From NCBI GenBank assembly GCA_028285495.1, contig JANQPB010000015.1, positions 62,001 through 126,000 of the forward strand: a stretch of 64,000 nucleotides of DNA, in the 5' to 3' direction. The notes under the pieces are model-generated. The model was not told the DNA's origin and did no database searches. It saw only the letters and a program-made list of their open reading frames with translations. Source of the stretch: Acidimicrobiales bacterium. GTDB lineage: Bacteria > Actinomycetota > Acidimicrobiia > Acidimicrobiales > SZUA-35. The first letter of the stretch is position 1. Every line of letters begins with the position of its first letter. Below are positions 55,081-63,566 of this stretch, piece after piece. The position numbers and the translations under genes are program-made.

Positions 55081-56093
55081 TGGACATCCCGGCCGGGCCC
55101 GCCGGGCTGACCGCCGACGACCTTCGCCGGACCGGCGACAGCATCGCCGCGTTGCAGCTGCCGAGCGGGATGATCCAGTGGTTCCCCGACGGCCACGCCG
55201 ACCCGTGGAACCACGTCGAGGCGGCGATGGCCCTGGCCACGGTCGGGCGGATCGCCGAGGCCGAGGCCGCCTACCAGTGGCTGGTCGACATCCAGCTGCC
55301 GGACGGCTCGTGGCACAACTACTACCTGGCCGACGGGATCGAGGACGCCAAGCTCGACTCGAACTGCGTGGCCTACATCGCCACCGGCGTCTGGCACCAC
55401 CACCTGGTCACCGGCGACGACGAGGTCGCCCGCCGGCTGTGGCCGACGGTCGAGGCGGCGGTCGAGTTCGTGCTCGACCTCCAGACCAGACGGGGCGAGA
55501 TCATCTGGGCCCGTCACTCGGACGGCCGCCCGTGGAGCTATGCCCTGCTGACCGGCTCGTCGTCGATCGCCCACAGCCTGCAGTGCGCGGTCCATCTGGC
55601 CGACCTGCTCGGCCATGACCGGCCCAACTGGGTCGACGGCCGACGGCGGCTGGTCGACGTGATCGCCAACGTGCCGGACGCCTTCGAGCCGAAGGACCGG
55701 TGGGCGATGGACTGGTACTACCCGGTCCTGGCCGGCGCCATCACCGGCGACGACGCGGTCAAGCGCCTCGACGACGCCTGGGACACGTTTGTGATGGACG
55801 GCAAGGGCGTCCGCTGCGTCAGCGACCGTCCCTGGGTGACGGCGGCCGAGACCTGCGAGTGCGCCATGGCCCTCCTGGCCGCCGGTGAGCGGGATCGGGC
55901 CGAGCAGCTGTTCGACTGGGCCCAGGCGCTGCGAGACGACGACGGCGCCTACTTCACCGGGCTGGTGTTCCCCGAGCTGGTCCACTTCCCCGATGGCGAG
56001 CGCTCCAGCTACACCGCGGCGGCGGTGATCCTGACCGCCGACGCCCTGGTCGGGACCAACCCCACCAGCACCCTCTTCACCGACCACCGCTGA
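55080..56093 (+). CDS. Alpha/alpha-toroid protein (annotated prenyl/phenyltransferase type)
   Basis: 337 residues. The helical pattern with LQLPSGMIQWFPDGHADPWN, IQLPDGSWHNYYL and LDSNCVAYIATGVWHHHLV suggests an alpha/alpha toroid of the squalene-cyclase/prenyltransferase or (alpha/alpha)6 glycosidase kind. The DxDD and DCTAE motifs of terpene cyclases are not seen, so the usual name prenyltransferase is doubtful; the many exposed Trp/His/Asp residues would equally suit a glycan-active enzyme. It is coupled to the preceding methyltransferase by overlap, and the GT-MT-toroid order looks conserved in actinobacteria (from memory). Confidence 0.75.
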   Translation: MDIPAGPAGLTADDLRRTGDSIAALQLPSGMIQWFPDGHADPWNHVEAAMALATVGRIAEAEAAYQWLVDIQLPDGSWHNYYLADGIEDAKLDSNCVAYIATGVWHHHLVTGDDEVARRLWPTVEAAVEFVLDLQTRRGEIIWARHSDGRPWSYALLTGSSSIAHSLQCAVHLADLLGHDRPNWVDGRRRLVDVIANVPDAFEPKDRWAMDWYYPVLAGAITGDDAVKRLDDAWDTFVMDGKGVRCVSDRPWVTAAETCECAMALLAAGERDRAEQLFDWAQALRDDDGAYFTGLVFPELVHFPDGERSSYTAAAVILTADALVGTNPTSTLFTDHR

Positions 56094-56189
56094 CCGGCGC
56101 TCGGCCTCGCCGGACGCGCTGCCGGCGGCCCGCGTGGCCGGCTCCCGACCAACCGCCGAGGGCCGGGCCGACCGTCGCAGCCGCGGGGA

Positions 56190-56834
56190 TCAGGACACCA
56201 CGCGGAGCACCCGCAGCGAGCCGGTGGCCGAGACCTCGACGAAGCGACCGGAGTCGAGCGCCGGCCGGTAGATCTGCTCGTAGGGCGGCCGGCCGCCGTC
56301 GGCCGGGTCGGGGAAGACGTCGTGGATGATCAGCAGGCCGCCGTCGGCCAGCTTCGGCGTCCACCCCGCGTAGTCGGCTCGGGCCGGTTCGACACCGTGG
56401 CCACCGTCGATGAACAGCAGCGAGAGCGGGGTCGACCAGTGGCGGGCCACGGTCGGCGAGTCGCCGACCAGCGCGACGACCACGTCGTCGAGACCGGCCT
56501 CGTGCACGGTCCGGCGGAACGACGGCAGGGTGTCGAGCAGGCCGAGCTCCGGGTCGACCAGGTCGGGCTCGTGCCACTCCCACCCGGCCTGGTTCTCCTC
56601 CGAGCCGCGATGGTGATCGAGGCAGTACAGGACGGTTCCCCGTCGCCTGGCGACGGGTCCGAGGTAGCACGCCGACTTGCCGCAGTAGCTGCCGACCTCG
56701 AGCATCGGACCGAGCGCCGGATCGGCCCCGGCGGCGGCCGCGGCCAGCGCCACCCCCTCGTCCGGTGGCATGAAGCCGCGGGCGGCCTCGGCCACCGCCA
56801 GCTCCTCGGCGGTGAGGACCGGGTCGGTCGTCAC
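56190..56834 (-). CDS. Class I SAM-dependent methyltransferase (Methyltransf_24 type)
   Basis: 214 residues. Motif I is MLEVGSYCGKSACYLGPVAR and FIDGGHGVEPARADYAGW is the type 24 signature, followed by GGLLIIHDVF. GTG 56834 overlaps the stop of the GtrA-like gene (GTGA). It faces the glycosyltransferase cassette end to end, and may belong to the same glycan pathway. Upstream in-frame sequence is discarded because it lies opposite other genes. Confidence 0.9.
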   Translation of the reverse strand: MTTDPVLTAEELAVAEAARGFMPPDEGVALAAAAAGADPALGPMLEVGSYCGKSACYLGPVARRRGTVLYCLDHHRGSEENQAGWEWHEPDLVDPELGLLDTLPSFRRTVHEAGLDDVVVALVGDSPTVARHWSTPLSLLFIDGGHGVEPARADYAGWTPKLADGGLLIIHDVFPDPADGGRPPYEQIYRPALDSGRFVEVSATGSLRVLRVVS

Positions 56835-57298
56835 CCGACCGGGACGGGCTCGTCTGCCGCGATCCGCCGGAACAACCGGTCGAGGACGACGAACTTCAGC
56901 ACCCAGACGACGAAGTACCCGGCCAGGCTCCCGACGGAGATCATGATCGGTCGGTCGAACGCCCGGTCGGCGGCCATGGCCGCCGCGGTCGAGGCGAGGA
57001 GGCCGAGGAGGGAGATCGTCCAGAACGGGATCACCTCGGCGCGGATGCTGACCCGGCCGTCGAGCTGCCAGATCCAGTAGCGGCTGAGCAGGTAGGCGGG
57101 GACGGCGGCGACGACCGCTGCGAACACGTTGGCCTGCCCACCGCTCCAGCCCCACCAGCGGAGGGCGAGCTGCAACAGCAGTTGATGGTTGACCACGTTG
57201 ACGCCGGAGGTGACCAGGTAGCGGGTGACCACCGTCGGGTCGCCTCCGACCCAGCCGATCACCCGGGCGGGCACGAGCTTGGCGAGGACGGCATCCAC
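56831..57298 (-). CDS. GtrA-like membrane protein
   Basis: 155 residues with four membrane helices, the GtrA/DPMS plan: RYLVTSGVNVVNHQLLLQLA, then NVFAAVVAAVPAYLLSRYWI (the NRxW-like site is SRYWIW) and two more helices. GtrA proteins are thought to help move polyprenyl-linked sugars across the membrane, which fits the adjacent sugar genes. GTG 57298 has TACCCT ending 8 bases upstream. Operon with the type 24 methyltransferase. Confidence 0.88.
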   Translation of the reverse strand: MDAVLAKLVPARVIGWVGGDPTVVTRYLVTSGVNVVNHQLLLQLALRWWGWSGGQANVFAAVVAAVPAYLLSRYWIWQLDGRVSIRAEVIPFWTISLLGLLASTAAAMAADRAFDRPIMISVGSLAGYFVVWVLKFVVLDRLFRRIAADEPVPVG

Positions 57299-57306
57299 TG
57301 CCTGTG

Positions 57307-57312
57307 AGGGTA
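57307..57312 (-). promoter_or_regulatory. Leaderless -10 (TACCCT) of the GtrA operon
   Basis: Ends 8 bases before GTG 57298. Confidence 0.5.
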
Positions 57313-57479
57313 GCGGCGACGTCCCGGACCCCGATGTCCGGGACGGTCCCCGGCCCGGAGCGACCCCGACACCACGGGCGGCGGGGGCCGCTGATACTCT
57401 GCGGTCTCGGCTCGAGCGGCCCCTCCCCCCTCCCCCCGAACCCGGACGAGCCCGGGACCACGACCATGCGCTCCACCTC

Positions 57480-58916
57480 ATGCTCCATCCCGTGACGTCC
57501 ACCGGCGCCCGCCGACCGATGATCGCTGCAGTCCTGGCCGTCGTGCTCCTGGTCGCGGCCTGTGGCGGCGCCGACGACGTGGCCCCGAGCGACGACGTGC
57601 GCACCGGCACCTCGGTCCGGGTCACCACCACCGAACCCGCAGCCGCCGATGCGGGAACGGGCTCGACCACGGCGGCCGACGAGGCGACCAGCGCCGAGGG
57701 CACCGGGAGCACCGGGACCGATGGTGACGAGTCGGGCGGGGGCGACGGCGACGAGACGACGACGAGCTCGACGACCGAGGCGAGCACGACGACCGACGAC
57801 ACGGCGGCCGCGACGGCCGGACCGAACTGGCCCGAGGCCCGCTATCGGCTGGTCGAGGTGGCCTCGGTGGAGTTCCCGACGGTGCTGACCTGGCGCTCCG
57901 GCAGCGACGACCTCTGGGTGGCCGAGCGGGAGGGTCGCATCCGCCGGATCACCCGCACCGGCACCGGGGCCGACGCCGATCACGCGCTGGCCGCCGGCGC
58001 CGTGCTCGACATCGCCGACCTGGTCACCACCGAGGGTGAGGGCGGGCTCCTCGGCTTGACCTTCTCGACCGACGGCGGCCTGCTCTACGTCAGCTACACC
58101 GACAACCGGGGCGACAGCGTGCTGGCCGAGTACCGGATGTCCGGCGACACGGCCGACCCGTCGTCCGCCCGCATCCTCATGCAGATCGAGCAACCGTTCT
58201 CGAACCACAACGGGGGGCAGGTCGAGCGAGGCCCGGACGGGCTCCTCTACTGGGCGCTCGGCGACGGCGGCAGCGGCGGCGACCCGCTCGACAGCGGCCA
58301 GGACACGTCGACCCTGCTCGGCAACATCCTCCGCCTCGACCCGTTCAACCCAGGGGGCGAGCAGGCCTACGGCGTGCCGGCCGACAACCCGTTCGCCGAC
58401 GGTGAGCGGGGCCGGCCCGAGATCTGGCTCTATGGGGTCCGCAACCCCTGGCGGTTCTCGTTCGACCGGACCACCGACGACCTGTGGATCGGCGACGTCG
58501 GCCAGAACCTGGTCGAGGAGATCACCTACCTGCCGGCGTCAGGCGGGCTCCCGGGCCGGGGCGCCAACCTCGGGTGGCGACTCATGGAGGGCGACCAGCC
58601 CTTCGACGGCGGCAGCCCACCGGCCGGCCACGTCGGTCCGATCTACACCTACGGGCGTGATGCCGGCTGCTCGGTGACGGGCGGCTACGTGTACCGGGGG
58701 GCGGCGATCCCGGCGCTCGACGGCGTCTACCTGTTCAGCGACTTCTGCTCGGGGGAGATCATCGGCATCGACCGGCTCGGCGACGGCAGCGTGCTGGTCG
58801 GCGACGTCGTGACCGACCGAGGGGTCGGCAGCGTCGTGTCGTTCGGTGAGGACGCCGAGGGTGAGGTCTACGTGCTCGGGTCGGGGGGATCGGTCAGCGT
58901 GCTCGCCCCCGGCTGA
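57480..58916 (+). CDS. Secreted PQQ-type sugar dehydrogenase-like lipoprotein
   Basis: 478 residues. A signal peptide with lipobox (LLVAACGG) is followed by a Thr/Ser/Asp/Glu-rich linker (about 40-115). Then comes a six-bladed propeller of the glucose/sorbosone dehydrogenase (GSDH/Hhip) type: LLGLTFSTDGGLLYVSYTD, FSNHNGGQVERGPDGLLY, ALGDGGSGGDPLDSGQD, GVRNPWRFSFDR and IWIGDVGQN-like DLWIGDVGQNLVEEI. Family members oxidise sugars with PQQ, but many actinobacterial ones are uncharacterised. ATG 57480 gives an RR-bearing n-region; ATG 57519 is the alternative. A TACTCT at about 57394 may be the -10. Confidence 0.88.
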   Translation: MLHPVTSTGARRPMIAAVLAVVLLVAACGGADDVAPSDDVRTGTSVRVTTTEPAAADAGTGSTTAADEATSAEGTGSTGTDGDESGGGDGDETTTSSTTEASTTTDDTAAATAGPNWPEARYRLVEVASVEFPTVLTWRSGSDDLWVAEREGRIRRITRTGTGADADHALAAGAVLDIADLVTTEGEGGLLGLTFSTDGGLLYVSYTDNRGDSVLAEYRMSGDTADPSSARILMQIEQPFSNHNGGQVERGPDGLLYWALGDGGSGGDPLDSGQDTSTLLGNILRLDPFNPGGEQAYGVPADNPFADGERGRPEIWLYGVRNPWRFSFDRTTDDLWIGDVGQNLVEEITYLPASGGLPGRGANLGWRLMEGDQPFDGGSPPAGHVGPIYTYGRDAGCSVTGGYVYRGAAIPALDGVYLFSDFCSGEIIGIDRLGDGSVLVGDVVTDRGVGSVVSFGEDAEGEVYVLGSGGSVSVLAPG

Positions 58917-58926
58917 GCCCCGCCGC

Positions 58927-59361
58927 CTACAGCTTGTACCGGTAGACGTTGGTCTCCCGCAGCTCGAACCCGAGGCGGACGTAGAGCCGGTTGGCGGCCT
59001 CGCGGCTCGGCCGCGACGTCAGGTCGACGGTGGTGGCGCCGAGGGCCCCGGCCAGGTCGATGGCGTGCTCGTTCAACGCTGCGCCGACCCCCTTGCCCCG
59101 AGCCTCGCCGTCGACGACGACGTCCTCGATCCAGGCCCGGAGGCCCGTCGGGATGGCGAACACGACGAGGGTCAGGCTGCCGAGGATGGCGCCGTCCTCG
59201 ACGGCCAGGAGGAGGTGGCTGGCCTCGGACGCGGCGATGCCGGCCAGGGTCTCGGCCGACGGGGGCGGGTTCGACGACGACAGCTGCGGGATCAGGCGGG
59301 CGAAGGCCGCCGTCACCTCGTCGGTCACGCCGGCTGGGTCGGTCAGCTCGATGATGTCCAC
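58927..59361 (-). CDS. GNAT-family N-acetyltransferase
   Basis: 144 residues. IEDVVVDGEARGKGVGAALN carries the acetyl-CoA-binding R-G-K-G-V-G motif and REAANRLYVRLGFELRETNV the C-terminal GNAT element. Substrate unknown. GTG 59361 is supported by TAGGTT 6 bases upstream. Convergent with the sugar-dehydrogenase-like gene with a 10-base gap. Confidence 0.9.
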   Translation of the reverse strand: MDIIELTDPAGVTDEVTAAFARLIPQLSSSNPPPSAETLAGIAASEASHLLLAVEDGAILGSLTLVVFAIPTGLRAWIEDVVVDGEARGKGVGAALNEHAIDLAGALGATTVDLTSRPSREAANRLYVRLGFELRETNVYRYKL

Positions 59362-59367
59362 GCCCCG

Positions 59368-59373
59368 AACCTA
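59368..59373 (-). promoter_or_regulatory. Leaderless -10 (TAGGTT) of the acetyltransferase
   Basis: Ends 6 bases before GTG 59361. Confidence 0.5.
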
Positions 59374-59441
59374 GCGCCGCCGGTCGCCGGGCCGGTGCCG
59401 CGCCGCCCCGCCGTGCTGGCCAGGCCGACCCGGCCCGGGTG

Positions 59442-59447
59442 TAACGT
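59442..59447 (+). promoter_or_regulatory. -10 (TAACGT) of the PAC2 gene
   Basis: Ends 8 bases before ATG 59456; GGGAGG also lies between, so leaderless or very short leader. Confidence 0.5.
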
Positions 59448-59455
59448 GGGAGGCA

Positions 59456-60295
59456 ATGGAATACATCCACTGGACGGATGATCGGCCCGACCTCGTCAGC
59501 CCGATCATGATCCTGGGCTTCGAGGGCTGGAACGATGCCGGCGACGCCGCCTCGACCGCGACCCGCCACATCCGAGACCGCTTCGGGGGCGAGATCTTCG
59601 CCACGATCGACCCCGAGGAGTTCTACGACTTCACCTCGACCCGCCCCGACATCCGTCTCGACGGAGCCAGCCGGGCCATCGAGTGGCCGGAGAACAGCTT
59701 CGCCGCCGTCCGCACCGAGAGCGGCCCCGACCTGATCGTGATGTCGGGCGTCGAGCCCCAGCTGAAGTGGCGGACCTACACCGAGCAGATCGTCGCCATG
59801 GCCGAAGACTTCGACGTCGAGATGGTGATCTCGCTCGGCGCCCTGATCGCCGACGTCACCCATTCCCGCCCGGCCACCGTCTACTCCGCGGCCTACGACC
59901 TCGAGCTGATCGAGCGTCTCGACCTCGAGCCGTCCAGCTACGAGGGCCCGACCGGCATCGTCGGCGTCACCCACGAGGCGCTGCGGGGCTCGGGTCTCGG
60001 CTCGATCTCGCTCTGGGGCACCGTCCCGAGCTACGTCCCCCACGTCACCTCGCCGAAGGCGGCACTGTCGCTGGTCAACCGGGTCGGCCAGCTGCTCGAC
60101 CTGGCGATCCCGTGCACGGCACTCGAGATCGGGGCGGCGGCCTACGAGCGACAGATCTCCGAGCTGGTGTCCGAGGACGAGGAGACCACCGAGTACGTGG
60201 CCCGCCTGGAGGACGAGTACGACAAGGGCATGCGGCCCGAGTCGAGCGCCGAGCTCATCGAGGAGCTCGAGCAGTTCCTCCGCGACAGCGAGTAG
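59456..60295 (+). CDS. PAC2-family protein
   Basis: 279 residues. ILGFEGWNDAGDAASTATRH and the region EFYDFTSTRPDIRLD match the PAC2 family, related to proteasome assembly chaperone 2. Many actinobacteria, including proteasome-bearing ones, encode it, but its bacterial function is unproven. Soluble, ending in an acidic helix (ELIEELEQFLRD). No proteasome genes are in this window. Confidence 0.9.
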   Translation: MEYIHWTDDRPDLVSPIMILGFEGWNDAGDAASTATRHIRDRFGGEIFATIDPEEFYDFTSTRPDIRLDGASRAIEWPENSFAAVRTESGPDLIVMSGVEPQLKWRTYTEQIVAMAEDFDVEMVISLGALIADVTHSRPATVYSAAYDLELIERLDLEPSSYEGPTGIVGVTHEALRGSGLGSISLWGTVPSYVPHVTSPKAALSLVNRVGQLLDLAIPCTALEIGAAAYERQISELVSEDEETTEYVARLEDEYDKGMRPESSAELIEELEQFLRDSE

Positions 60296-60335
60296 CGGTC
60301 CCGGGCGATCGGGTCTGCGGCCGCCGGCCGGGCGA

Positions 60336-61295
60336 TCAGGCCGCCGGCTCGACCACGATCTTGCCGATGGCCCGACCGGCGCCGATCGCGGCGAGCGCCT
60401 CGGGCACCTCGGCCAGTCCGACGGTGCGATCGATGTGCACCGCCACCTCGCCGGCCAGTACCCGCTCGGCCATCGGGGTGAACCGCTCGGGGCCGTCGGC
60501 GACCATCAGCAGGCCGATCCGCCGGTCGGTGAGCGGCCGGAGCGCCAGGCCAGCCAGGGTGAGCGGGACGAGCGTCGAGACCGGGCCGCCGACGGCCCGG
60601 TACCGGCCGCCGGGCCGGAGGGCCCCGAGGCAGGCCCGGATCGATCGGTCGGCGACGAGGTCGAGGATCACGTCGTAGCGCTCGCCGGTGGCGGCGAAGT
60701 CGGTCGTGTGGTGGTCGAGGACGTGATCGGCACCGAGCGAGCGCAGGAAGTCGAGCTTCGTGTGGTTGTCGACCGCGGTGACCTCGGCTCCGGCCGCCGC
60801 CGCCACCTGGACGGCGAACGCGCCCGACCCGCCGCCGGCACCGTTGATCAGGATCCGGGTCGCGGGGCCGGCCCCGGCCGTGCCCTGCAGGGCGATGGGG
60901 CCGGCCTGGGGGATCGTCGAGGCCTCGGCGAACGTCAAGCCGGCTGGCTTCGGCGCCGCCGCCTCGGCCGGGACGACGGTCAGCTCGCCGAACCCGCCCT
61001 TGAGGCCGAGATTGTCGGCATAGATCTCGTCGCCTGGCGCGAAGGCGGTGACGCCGGCGCCGACCGCCTCGACCACGCCGGCGACGTCGGAGCCGAGCAC
61101 CGGTCTGGCCGGTCGGCGGAGCCCGCCGATGCGGGCGTAGGCGGGCCGCCCCGTCAGGCCCTCCCAGTCGGAGAGGTTGAGCGACGCGGCCAGGACCCGG
61201 ACCAGCAGCTGGTCGGCGGCCGGTGAGGGCGAAGCGAGCTCGGTGAGCTCCAGGTGCTCGATCCCGCCGTAACGGTGCTGGACGACGGCCCTCAC
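60336..61295 (-). CDS. Zinc-independent quinone-reductase-like MDR oxidoreductase
   Basis: 319 residues, medium-chain dehydrogenase/reductase. GroES-like N-terminus (RAVVQHRYGGIEHLELTEL, then VLGSDVAGVVEAVGAGVTAF) and NAD(P)-binding GAGGGSGAFAVQVAAAAGAE. Catalytic zinc ligands are not apparent, as in quinone/alkenal reductases. GTG 61295 overlaps the stop of the HxlR gene (GTGA). HxlR-controlled quinone or aldehyde reductases commonly respond to electrophiles, which fits this pairing. Confidence 0.92.
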   Translation of the reverse strand: MRAVVQHRYGGIEHLELTELASPSPAADQLLVRVLAASLNLSDWEGLTGRPAYARIGGLRRPARPVLGSDVAGVVEAVGAGVTAFAPGDEIYADNLGLKGGFGELTVVPAEAAAPKPAGLTFAEASTIPQAGPIALQGTAGAGPATRILINGAGGGSGAFAVQVAAAAGAEVTAVDNHTKLDFLRSLGADHVLDHHTTDFAATGERYDVILDLVADRSIRACLGALRPGGRYRAVGGPVSTLVPLTLAGLALRPLTDRRIGLLMVADGPERFTPMAERVLAGEVAVHIDRTVGLAEVPEALAAIGAGRAIGKIVVEPAA

Positions 61296-62005
61296 GCCGG
61301 GTGCGGGTCGTCGAGGCCGACGGGGGCACCCCCGTCGAGGCTGGACGAGCCGATCGGCGGCAGGAGCCGGAAGACAGCGGCCAGCCGATCGAGCGCCCCG
61401 GACGCCTCGACCGCCCGGGGCAGGTCGCCGACGAGGTCGTCCGGGTTGCGTCGGATGGCGAAGAACTCGGCGACCGGCGTCGACAGCGACGCCACCGCCG
61501 GGCCGTCGAGGTGCCCGTAGCGGAGGCTGGCCCGGTCGCCGTCGAGGGCGAGCGTGAGCTCATCGGCTGTGGCGTCGTCGTCGCCGATCGTCAGGTGGAA
61601 GCGGCCGTCCGGCAGGCCGCCCCGGTAGCGGGCAGCCAGGGTCTGGAGGGCCCACCGAGGGTTGAACCGCCGGTCGGACACCTCGGGGTCGGGCAGCAGC
61701 GGGGCACCCCACAGGGCCAGCTCGCCGGCCAGCCGGGCCAGGTCGGCACCGCGGTCGGTCAGCCGGTACAGGGTGGCGGGGGCGGGGCTGCGGACGTCGA
61801 TGCGCTCGACGGCCGCCGCCTCCTCGAGCTCCCGGAGCCGTTGGGCCAGCATGTCGGTGGAGATCCCCGGGAGCCCGTCGAACAGGTCGGTGAACCGCCG
61901 GGGCCCGGGCGAGAGGTCGCGGACGATCAGCAGCGACCAGCGCTGGGCCACCACGTCGAGGGCGGCGGCCAGCCCACAGTGCTGACGGTAGGAACGCCGG
62001 GCCAT
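61292..62005 (-). CDS. HxlR-family transcriptional regulator
   Basis: 237 residues. The winged helix spans about 10-105: CGLAAALDVVAQRWSLLIVR, then FDGLPGISTDMLAQRLRELE. Cys10 sits where thiol-sensing HxlR proteins carry their redox Cys. The C-terminal half (about 110-230) is an SCP2-like extra domain found in longer members. TAAGGT ends 6 bases before ATG 62005. It faces an MFS exporter across 72 bases and co-translates with the quinone reductase, so it probably controls both. Confidence 0.9.
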   Translation of the reverse strand: MARRSYRQHCGLAAALDVVAQRWSLLIVRDLSPGPRRFTDLFDGLPGISTDMLAQRLRELEEAAAVERIDVRSPAPATLYRLTDRGADLARLAGELALWGAPLLPDPEVSDRRFNPRWALQTLAARYRGGLPDGRFHLTIGDDDATADELTLALDGDRASLRYGHLDGPAVASLSTPVAEFFAIRRNPDDLVGDLPRAVEASGALDRLAAVFRLLPPIGSSSLDGGAPVGLDDPHPA

Positions 62006-62011
62006 GCCGAC

Positions 62012-62017
62012 ACCTTA
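62012..62017 (-). promoter_or_regulatory. Leaderless -10 (TAAGGT) of the HxlR-reductase operon
   Basis: Ends 6 bases before ATG 62005. On the other side TTTACC (62041-62046), 17 bases and AACACT (62064-62069) may form the exporter promoter, ending 8 bases before GTG 62078. Confidence 0.5.
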
Positions 62018-62077
62018 GCCGCCCGGGGTCGGCAAACAGGTTTACCGGAGTTGCTACTTGGAAAACACTGTGCTTGA

Positions 62078-63523
62078 GTGTCCCGGGTGGACACCTCGAC
62101 CGACGCCAGACCCGCTCCCTCTCCCTGGGCGACGTTTGCGGTGTGCGCGGCCGGCGTCTACCTGACCACGCTCGATCTGTCGATCGTCAACGTCGCCTTC
62201 CCCGACATCCTCACCGAGTTCGGCATCAGCCGGGTCGACGCCTCCTGGATCGTCACCGTCTACAACATCTTCTACGGCTCGCTGCTGGTCGTGGCCGGGA
62301 AGGCGGCCGACGCCCTCGGCCGCCGGCGCCTGTTCCGGGCCGGGGTGGCCCTGTTCGCCCTCGGGTCGCTGGTGGCGGCCGTCGCCCCCGACCTCGGGGT
62401 CCTCGTGGTCGGCCGGGCGATCCAGGGCATCGGCGGCGCCGTGCTCACCCCGGCCTCGCTCGGCCTGCTCGTCGCCGCGTTCCCGCCGGAGCGCCGGACC
62501 CAGGTGGTGGCCATGTGGGGTGGGATCGGCGCCCTCGGGGTGGCCAGCGGACCGAGCCTCGGTGCCCTGCTGATCGCCCTGGCCGACTGGCGTGCTGCGT
62601 TCTGGATCAACCTGCCGATCGGGGCTGCGTTGCTGGCGGTCACCGGGTTGGCCCTCGTCGAGTCCCCCCGGGCCACGCTCAGCAACCGGCCCGACTACCC
62701 GGGGGCCGGCCTGGTCACGATCGGTCTGGCCAGCATCGCCCTCGGCCTGTCCCGCTCGGAGGTCTGGGGCCTGACCGACGCCCGCACGATCGGCGCCGTC
62801 GTCCTCGGGCTGCTCGTCGCCGCGGCCTTCGTCGGTCGCCAGCGACGCCACCCCGAGCCGATCCTCGATCTGACGCTGTTCGAGAGCCGCCCCTTCTCCG
62901 TCGCCAACGTGTCCGGCCTGGCCTTCTTCGGCGGGTTCGCCGCCCTCGGGCTCAACAACGTGCTGTTCCTCCGCCAGGCCTGGGGCTACGACGTGCTGAC
63001 CGCCGGTCTGCTGAGCGCCCTGGCCCCGCTCACCGTCGCCCTGCTGGCCCCGTTCGCCGGACGGATCGCCGCGGCGCGGGGCTTCCGGCCGCTGGTGGCC
63101 GGCGGCCCGCTGCTCGTGGCGGCGATGATGCTCGTGTTCGACCTCGTGTTCGACGCAACCAGACGGCCGTTGGCCTTCGTGCTGCTCGGCGAGCTGGTCG
63201 CCGTCGGGATCGCGGCCTTCATCCCGGTCAACGCCGCGGCGGCCGTCGCCGATCTCCCACCGCAGCGGCTGTCGGTCGGCGGCGCGGTCAACAACACCTT
63301 TCGCCAGATCGGCTCGGTCCTCGGGGTGGCCACGCTGGTGGCGGTGCTCGGGTCGGCGGCGACGGTCGACGAGCTGGTCGTGGCCCACGGGCGGGGCTGG
63401 CTCCTGATCGCCGGGGCGATGGCCCTGGCTGCGCTGGTGAGCCTGGCCCAGCCGAGCCGGGTCGAGCGGGGCGGGCCACCGGCCACCGCACCCGCCGGCC
63501 CGCCGACCGGGGCCACGTCCTGA
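62078..63523 (+). CDS. MFS drug-type exporter (DHA2, 14 helices)
   Basis: 481 residues. Membrane helices fit the 14-helix DHA2 proton-drug antiporters. Motif A-like GKAADALGRRRLFRAG follows helix 2, and GIGALGVASGPSLGALLIAL is the antiporter motif C region. LDLSIVNVAFPDI near the N-terminus is the conserved DHA2 opening. GTG 62078 is used; another GTG three codons later is possible. Divergent from the HxlR gene, its probable regulator; exported compound unknown. Confidence 0.93.
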   Translation: MSRVDTSTDARPAPSPWATFAVCAAGVYLTTLDLSIVNVAFPDILTEFGISRVDASWIVTVYNIFYGSLLVVAGKAADALGRRRLFRAGVALFALGSLVAAVAPDLGVLVVGRAIQGIGGAVLTPASLGLLVAAFPPERRTQVVAMWGGIGALGVASGPSLGALLIALADWRAAFWINLPIGAALLAVTGLALVESPRATLSNRPDYPGAGLVTIGLASIALGLSRSEVWGLTDARTIGAVVLGLLVAAAFVGRQRRHPEPILDLTLFESRPFSVANVSGLAFFGGFAALGLNNVLFLRQAWGYDVLTAGLLSALAPLTVALLAPFAGRIAAARGFRPLVAGGPLLVAAMMLVFDLVFDATRRPLAFVLLGELVAVGIAAFIPVNAAAAVADLPPQRLSVGGAVNNTFRQIGSVLGVATLVAVLGSAATVDELVVAHGRGWLLIAGAMALAALVSLAQPSRVERGGPPATAPAGPPTGATS

Positions 63524-63566
63524 CCGGCCGATCGCCGCGCCGCGGCCCGACCGGGCGATGGTCCGG

